Below are positions 28,640-34,911 of a stretch of DNA of 34,911 nt, piece by piece. The notes beneath the pieces were generated by a model. It was not told where the DNA came from, did no database searches, and saw only the letters and a list, made by a program, of their open reading frames with translations. Numbering within the stretch: position 1 is the stretch's first letter; each line of letters opens with the position of its first letter. This DNA comes from Chara braunii (Eukaryota > Streptophyta > Charophyceae > Charales > Characeae): assembly GCA_003427395.1 (NCBI GenBank), contig BFEA01000483.1, positions 328,760 to 363,670 on the forward strand, given 5' to 3'. The position numbers and the translations under genes were made by a program.

Positions 28640-28711
28640 TTATATAACCGAAAAACTATGATTCGCACTCCTAATGATGAGGAGAGCAACTGCCAAGAGA
28701 ACAACGTCAAG
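28640..28711 (+). promoter_or_regulatory. TATA-like box and possible first exon
   Basis: ttatataacc (near 28640) precedes an ATG at 28658. Eighteen codons (MIRTPNDEESNCQENNVK) lead to cgtcaag|gtaact, a good donor site. This is speculative, but the place fits a first exon of an element-encoded gene 260 bp inside the left CACTA end. Confidence 0.25.
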
Positions 28712-29323
28712 GTAACTCTCTGTATGGGTTGATCCCTGTACAGGTCTCAATGACTTTGTATCGGTTGTAGTTCTACTACGAAAAACATAAAGTCAGAGCT
28801 CATATGTCATATCCATGAGTCGCGCCTCAATTGGTTGGAGAGGAAGCCTAATATAACTAAGATGCTCCCACCCTCTCACGTAGCTCCTAAATGTTATCAC
28901 ATGATGTGGGTTGGCGAATCACCAACGTACGATGATTAACTCAAAGGTGTACTTCATCGTTCTTTATTTGCTCTCAATCTCATTGCATTACTGTTGCGCA
29001 ACTCTTAAAATAATAGAATTAACGACCCTCCAAGCGAGCGAAAACCCCCTACCGCTTCCCATGACTTGTCATCCACTCGTGTCAAAAACTTTATCTCTTT
29101 CCGTTCGTGACAGATTCCTGCCCTGATCAACGTGTGCGCTAACATTCGTGTCTACACGTGTGGTTACTCCTCAATACTGAAGCATGATAGTGGTATCATC
29201 GGGGCATTCTGAATACTACCCATCCGGTGATCCTAACTACACAAAGTCTGTTTTTTTTTTTTTTTAGTTATTATTACCTCGTGAAATCAAGGTATAAAAC
29301 GAAAAAGCATGACCTACGACCCC

Positions 29324-29913
29324 TTAGTGATTGAATTGAAATCTCCAAAGGTTGTGCCTAACTACAATACAACTGGCGTTCCTCATGAGTCTGAGCCTCC
29401 AAAGAGTCAAGGTGTGTGAGCTGTCATCATCAGAAATCAATGTCTCAAGGCGAGGACCTCGCATGACCTTAACCGTCCGAGTACCATAAAGTGTAGTCGT
29501 ATGAGAGGTTAGTCGCCACACTATGGCCCGGAATGGTCTACTCATCCTAAACAAGTATCGCGTCGAGGTGCCCAAGATCCGAATGAGGCCAAAGTGATCG
29601 CCGAACGAGGTAATTTTGATACCCATAATGACTCAAGAGAGTCACTAGAGGTTACTCGCGCGATGGAAATGCGAAGTATAACCATAAACTTTCCTGAAAA
29701 TCGATCCACCTTGGCTAAAATGTCCGAGCACGAGTTAAAAAAAAAAACATGATCGTCCCGAAGCATACCGATGAAGCCAACCCATCGAGTCAGTATTCTG
29801 TTTCGAACCATTAACTTGAATAGTTGCTTTACTCGCTCAATCATTCCGACGTCGATAATTTCGCGGAAGAGAAAACACCTCGGAATAGTAAGATTGCGTC
29901 GGCCTCCATCCAT
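29324..29913 (-). other. Unrecognised overlapping open frames
   Basis: Two minus-strand frames (29542-29913 and 29324-29626) have mixed amino-acid composition rather than low complexity, but no family was recognised and they overlap in different frames. They may be a frameshifted remnant or chance. Confidence 0.2.
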
Positions 29914-30544
29914 TTGTCCACAAGAAGAAACACATCAAGCATTAATCAACTCATAGAGTCGACGCTCCTCGCTCTCGATTTCCTCGGTAGAAAAAAACAT
30001 CTTGCCTGAACCATTGAAACCTGTTATTGCGAGTTCGACGATAATAATGGACACTATGAACGAATGGATTGTACCGCTCGTCGAAACGCTAGAGCATTAA
30101 GAAGTAAAACCACCTCAGTTTTGGAATCTCCCCGACATACGGAGAACACTCATCGTTGTGTAAAATCAAGAGGTAAGACATTTCATCACTCCTCCGAGGT
30201 GCAAAGCTGTAACTGATGATGTGCCTTGCAATGTTAATGCGAAAAATTCAACTTCATGAGGGTTTTCTTGAACTCCCTTGCCAAAACCATGGTTTACCTC
30301 TCGTGGGGAAAATGATAGACGAATCATAAATCAACCATCCGGTCCTCACTATGTCGATCTCTTCCTCTCTCGACTCTGTTATTCATTCACTTGCCTCCTC
30401 GCGCGTATAAAAGAACGTCACCACCGCCAAAATGTTCGACATCTAAAAATATTCAATAACCCCAGTAGTAAATACTCATCCTGTCGTAAGTTGTGAACAC
30501 TTCTAACCTTAATTTTGTTTCCTTCACTTTATAATTATTCTCTC

Positions 30545-30744
30545 ACTTCGCTAAACCGAACTGCCTCATACACTGAGAAGTCGTCGCAGATTGCGCACCT
30601 CAAGCTCGGGATAGTGAGTGACTCCGTGAAAGGTCTGCCTATCGATGATTTCGAAGCAGTTAGCATGAATCTAATCGAGAAACTCAATGCTGTTAAAGAG
30701 ACTTATGAGAGCATTGTAATACAGGATAAGCCTAAGGTATAACC
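30545..30744 (+). other. Coding-like segment of unknown identity, possible exon
   Basis: The frame reads IAHLKLGIVSDSV, GLPIDDFEAVSMNLIEKLN and AVKETYESIVIQDKPK with balanced, hydrophilic composition. It ends at cctaag|gtataa, a plausible donor. A gtcgtcgcag acceptor-like site lies near 30590. I do not recognise the family. Confidence 0.3.
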
Positions 30745-31872
30745 ATTTAATCTCGTGGTTGTATTGTGTTTGTGACTCCCCATCTTGAAAATCATAGATG
30801 AGACGCATGTCCACCCAATCTAAGCGCTGGGTTCGAACGAAACTTGATTAAAACATTTGTAGCCGAGTCAAGGTAATAAATAAATAGGCTCGTGGTGGGT
30901 TCCTCACCGTGTGGGGATCAATCCTCAACTCTCTCCCATATGGAAAAACAGTGGTTGAGTCGTAAACCATGCGACCAACCCGCTCTAAATTCACTTCACG
31001 CCTTCCTGCCTGAGCTACGTATCTCGAGACAGCCTTTTGGTTCAAAAACAATACGATGGCAACAAGTATGGTTGACATCTGAAAAGAAAACATCAATGAT
31101 TTTCATAAGTTGTTAAGTTCAGATAAGTCGAATAGACTTTCGTTCTTGCAACTCTCGGCCTATCCAGCTCAATTGCTGCCATGAGCTAGTAATTCAAAAG
31201 TGCGCCTCCCTTAAGCCTTTGCCATGATCTCGCACTTCTTATGGCGTGAGTCTCCTGCGATGGAAACACCAACATGTGCTCCGTTACAAACTAGTGTCGT
31301 AGCAAGTTTGGCTTCTTATGGCATCAACCTTTCGGACTGAGGGTGGTTCCTAAATATGACCACAAAAAATAAGGTATGCTAATTCAACCCTCCCCCCGTA
31401 AAAGAGTGCGGGGAGATGACGACTCACTCCTAATCATCACGCGTCCCACTCTCTAGGAAGTGGTCTGGAGTACTTCTTCTCTTCGCCCGAGCCGAAGGTT
31501 CGAATCCCAGAAGTCAGGCCGTATCCACCGAATCAGCAAGGTACCTCACCGTTAAATCGATCCACTCTGGGTCGATAACAGGGCCGACTCCTAAAACTTT
31601 GAATCCCCGTTCCATAAATCCTCATACAGTGAGGAAACCTTCAAACTTAGAGTCGGGTTGACCGCCCCAACCTCCTACACGGAAGAACAACTTAAGCGAA
31701 ATAAAAGTTCAGAAGGAGAGGAGAATCGAAACTCGTTTTGACGGGATCTGATCGATACGGTCTTCGTGATAGAAATGCAGTACCTTAGGGTGAAGCTAAG
31801 TTCATTTGATTTTTTCTTTTTTTTTTGCAGTGGTTTCTTTTTACGAACCCCGTTCAATTTTTCCCTCTGAAT

Positions 31873-31877
<5 letters not shown>

Positions 31878-31904
<27 letters not shown>

Positions 31905-32149
31905 GATAAGGGGTTAAAGAGATACAACCCCTTTCAATTTGACGTATCTAATATATTTTCCCTTGGCAGATGCGTCGAGGGAAAACCTTAACTTAGACTC
32001 TTTCCCTCATGACCCTTAATTTTTTAGGTTCCCATTAAAATGGGAAATGGACGATTACCTTTGACGGTTTTTGCCAGAGGCTGCTCCTTGTGAGGACAAG
32101 TGTCGTCACGAAAATGCAGTTACAAAAAAAAAAAAAAAAAAAAAAAAAA
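31878..32149. repeat. Poly-T (31878-31904) and poly-A (32125-32149) runs
   Basis: Homopolymer runs about 220 bp apart, facing each other. The intervening sequence is not recognised. Confidence 0.8.
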
Positions 32150-32583
32150 CTAAGCAAACCACGACGCGTCTGACTTTTACCTCAACAAGGTGTATGCTGT
32201 TGAAACCAACAACTCTCTCTTCTTTTCCTATGCCCTCTCCTGAAAATGGGGAGGGCAGTTAACAACTAGGGAGGAGTAGACTCTCCACCTCGCAACCCTT
32301 CCGTTTCCTCTCTCTCTCTTTCTTTCAACCCTTTAACCTCCTTTCAAGTTTCTCTCCCTCGCGAGCATGTTGTGAGTAACGGAATCTACGATGCAGTCGT
32401 TAAAAATATTTGCGTCGTGAGGAAATGGGAGTTCTTCGTGTCCCCACACAGCTAAAACGGTTGTACCATGGGTCCACGACCATAAGGTATAACTGCCTTT
32501 TTTTTTCTTTTTTCTTTTTCCCTCCTTTTTTTCCCCCCTATACGACTAATTTCTCGTTAGAACCCCTCCTAAAAAAAATCCTC

Positions 32584-32665
32584 AGACCACTTTTCGATTT
32601 TGTCATCCTCGCATAGGGGCCGTGTTATTTCGCATCGCGTGTGGTGTATTTCTATCGTCCGATCT
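32584..32665 (-). pseudogene. U6 snRNA pseudogene, old
   Basis: The plus strand reads agaccacttttcgatt, tgtcatcctcgcatagggg, ccgtgttatt and tatcgtcc. This follows the reverse complement of U6 from its 3' end to the 5' third, with a short deletion and mostly transition changes (22 of 29 matches in the best block). Confidence 0.55.
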
Positions 32666-33175
32666 CATGATCGCATGGTCGAAATCGATCGTACAAGGTA
32701 CATGATCGTTCCTTAGTGTTGCTCTTTTACACAAAGTAGGAGAAACCCTTCATTATCAATTTGAAGAGTTGCGCTCAGTGCAGGCAACCAACACATGGCC
32801 CAACAGGCCTCCACATGCCCTCGACGCTCAAACAGTCGGCCGATGACCCTAGAGTGAGCGCACATCCATCCCAATAGGGTAGGATGTAAGTCCTTGAACG
32901 TGCCATTGTCGGTCTAGACCCTGGCGGGGAAAATCTTAAATCAAACAGGTCCAAATCCCCGCACTTCTGCACTTCGGTCGTCAACGCAACTCAGCCGCTT
33001 CTTCTTTTTCCCGCTCTCACCAATTTAAAATAGAATAAATTAAAACTCAATATTTTCATTGATTTTTGTCCCGACAACGGATTTAGGGTCGCAATGTGAG
33101 TATGCCATAACTCTCGAAGCCGCTACTGTAGAGTCACTTTCCAATTCATGAGTTCACTATTAGTTGTCGTGCCAA

Positions 33176-33994
33176 CACTACAAGACAAAGCGCCAATAGC
33201 GTTTTGTCTGTCCATACTCGCTTTTGAAAAATAATCCTTCCAGCGAGCTACAATATACCTCCTTAAAAAATCCCACTATTGCAAGTCGATGACTCTGGAC
33301 GTATCGAGAGTGCTCTTCTAGGGTTCGCTCTGACAACTCTCGAATTGGTTTTTATGGAGTTTTATTCGAGAGTAAGCGCTGTGACGACACTCTCTCAAAA
33401 AAACTTAGACAGACTAAAATAGTGCATTGAGGTCCATCATTAACAATGGGCATTGCTTGACTAACTCTTGAACCAGCAGTATTTTGTCCAACTATTCATT
33501 CCCACCCTTAAATTGTCTTGGGCGTCAAAGAAAAACGAATAGGCGCGGACTTTCTTTAGGTTGGTGCCACCATCCATTTCAGTATGACACTTAACCCCCA
33601 GAATATGTGGCCATGTATAAGTCGCATATTTGTTTTCAAGTTGGGTGAAGCATTAGAGTTTTGAAAGTCACTTTTAAAAACGCCTTTAAGAGTTGTCATC
33701 CGAAGCTCTTAAGATGCACTCTATATCGTTCTGTAGTGTTTGTCTGCAATCTCAGGATTTTCAAGGGTGGTCACAAAAACCCTTCGTAGGACCTCATTTT
33801 TCAAAAGTGAATTTAAAATCCCAATGGACAAACCAGTAGTTTAGTTGTTCTCTAGTAATTTTTTTTTGTAGGGTTTGCCAAGTTCAACAGTTCCGCCTTC
33901 TAAAGTAAGTAACGATTAGCGAAATTTCAATGATTTCAAAACTCTTGAAACTCTCGAATTACTCTTGATTTTTTTATAGAGTTTCTAGTAGTGG
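33176..33994. mobile_element. Possible nested short CACTA-like element
   Basis: A second left-type end, CACTACAAGACAAAGCGCC, starts at 33176 and faces the right end at 33994, giving 819 bp. Inside are actctcgaa, aactcttgaa and cttaag motifs in both orientations. The 3-bp flanks caa and gag do not match. Confidence 0.4.
33183..33209. repeat. Hairpin next to the CACTA-like terminus
   Basis: agacaaagcg (33183-33192) pairs with cgttttgtct (33200-33209) with one G-U, around a 7-base loop. Confidence 0.75.
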
Positions 33995-34284
33995 AGACGG
34001 ACCTGCTACCAATAGCAGGTATCAGCCAACCGTAAATGTTCTTGATGCATTCGGACGATTGAAGAAAACCAATGCCTTAGCTATAGTGGTCGCTTCTTAT
34101 TTTGGAGAAATTGTAATTGCACCCACTCAAACACCAAAACAACACTCAATTGGAGCACCTTTGAACTATTGAATACAAGCATGAGTTCAAACTTTATCGG
34201 AAGCAGATAAATCAAATACGATAATTCTAAACTACTCAAAGTCGCTTAATTCGATAATGATATTTCAAGGCACATAACTAGAGT
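33995..34284. other. No recognised gene
   Basis: Only a small acctgct-accaat-agcaggt inverted repeat at about 34004-34022 stands out. Confidence 0.4.
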
Positions 34285-34911
34285 TACCAGCCCGTACGTA
34301 CGGAGGCCCCCGGGCGGACCGCTGTACGTTCGGGCGTTCAAGGTCCCGTATGGGGTCCGAACCCGACGACGTTCGGCCCCCGCCAAAAATTATTTCGGGG
34401 CCTAAAAATAATTTTGTTTTTCTGAATGTTTTTTCATGAGTTCTCTATAACGTGAGGTACATGCCTATAAATTTTCAAGTTATTTGGCTTAGCCAAATAA
34501 AGAATTAAAATTCGCCAAAGATGGTGGTGTCAAAACGTGCTCGCCCACATTTTTTTTTTCACTTTTTACTTTTTGTTTTCACTTAAGTTCGGGATCTAAA
34601 CAATTTTATTATTTTTTGAAACTTTTTTAGTGGTTTTTGTATTATGTGAAGTACACATCTGTAAATTTTCATAGCATTTACCTATGCCAGAAAAAAAATG
34701 AAAAATCTCCAAAGATGGCGGTGTCGAAAACATGCTCGCACACTCACTAAATTTAATTCTCNTTTTATTTTTATTTATTTTTATTATTAGTATTTGTTCT
34801 GTGTATTTTATTTTTATTTCAAATTTGGTTAGAATTCGGACGTAATGCTAAGGCAAATATTGTTTAGTTTTTTTTTTTCCATAACATTTTTTTTTTTCAG
34901 ATTTTTTTGAC
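34285..34911. mobile_element. Diverged relative of MITE family C, cut by the window end
   Basis: Begins with gttaccagcccgtacg-type GC-rich sequence. 34820-34911 follows the family C interior (tttggttagaattcggacgt, aaggcaa, gtttag, cataaca, cagattttttt). It also contains a direct repeat of about 110 bp (34442-34555 and 34638-34745: taaattttca, ccaaagatgg, ggtgtc, tgctcgc). A single N lies at 34762. Confidence 0.5.

Larger units (their letters stand above)
28397..33994. mobile_element. Candidate CACTA-like DNA transposon
   Basis: The left end reads CACTACAACAAAACATT and the right end TTTCTAGTAGTG (reverse complement CACTACTAGAAA), both typical CACTA termini. Right subterminal sequence carries repeated tcgagagtt and caagagtt motifs, and left subterminal sequence repeated aatgtc. 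The 3-bp flanks (aat and gag) do not match, so the two ends may belong to different elements. No TNP2-type transposase is readable. Confidence 0.4.

Noticed and set aside
31495-31525. tRNA-like B box (ggttcgaatccc)
   Set aside because: The flanking bases do not form a T stem and no A box or acceptor stem fits; not a tRNA.

Overview
The window looks like nuclear DNA of a non-seed streptophyte, most probably a charophyte alga of the Chara type (inference). The evidence is a plant-like translation factor gene, a fragment of plastid ycf66 (kept in charophytes, bryophytes and ferns), plant-style transposable elements (PIF/Harbinger, LINE, copia-like LTR, CACTA-like), many U6 snRNA-derived fragments, and very high repeat and low-complexity content. 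Only one intact conventional protein gene is visible: eIF2 gamma, single exon, minus strand, 11142-12539. Almost everything else is repeats and decayed mobile DNA.

Layout: 1-743 is a dispersed repeat whose second copy lies at 27446-28181. 1000-2420 is pyrimidine-rich with a direct repeat. 2865-3932 is a decayed LINE 3' end, abutting a broken PIF/Harbinger transposase on the minus strand (3931-4766). 5650-6125 is a minisatellite, followed by a 41-bp-arm foldback at 6541-6659. 6768-8967 is a 2.2-kb block bounded by inverted repeats of about 82 bp, with a 475-bp tandem duplication inside. 9146-10479 holds short MITE-like elements. 11142-12539 is eIF2 gamma.

13378-17780 is the most interesting stretch. 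It holds a structurally complete type III hammerhead ribozyme (minus strand, 14197-14256) next to an AT-rich plastid-like ycf66 insertion, then two complementary halves of a U6 sequence, a U6-tail foldback, copia-like LTR/primer-binding-site repeats, and a second, decayed and inverted copy of the hammerhead-bearing element (16765-16900). An assembly gap of 556 N lies at 17949-18504.

18500-27430 is dominated by microsatellites, minisatellites, MITEs and U6 pseudogenes, several with target-site duplications. 28182-34284 is calmer sequence that may be a CACTA-like element (ends at 28397 and 33994) with a possible nested end at 33176. 34285-34911 is a diverged member of a MITE family seen twice earlier, cut by the window end.

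The strongest candidates for something undescribed are the hammerhead-bearing dispersed element (two copies) and the unusual density of U6-derived fragments (nine in 35 kb), which may reflect a U6-based retroposon family. There is no operon-like organisation and no evidence that the genes here act together.
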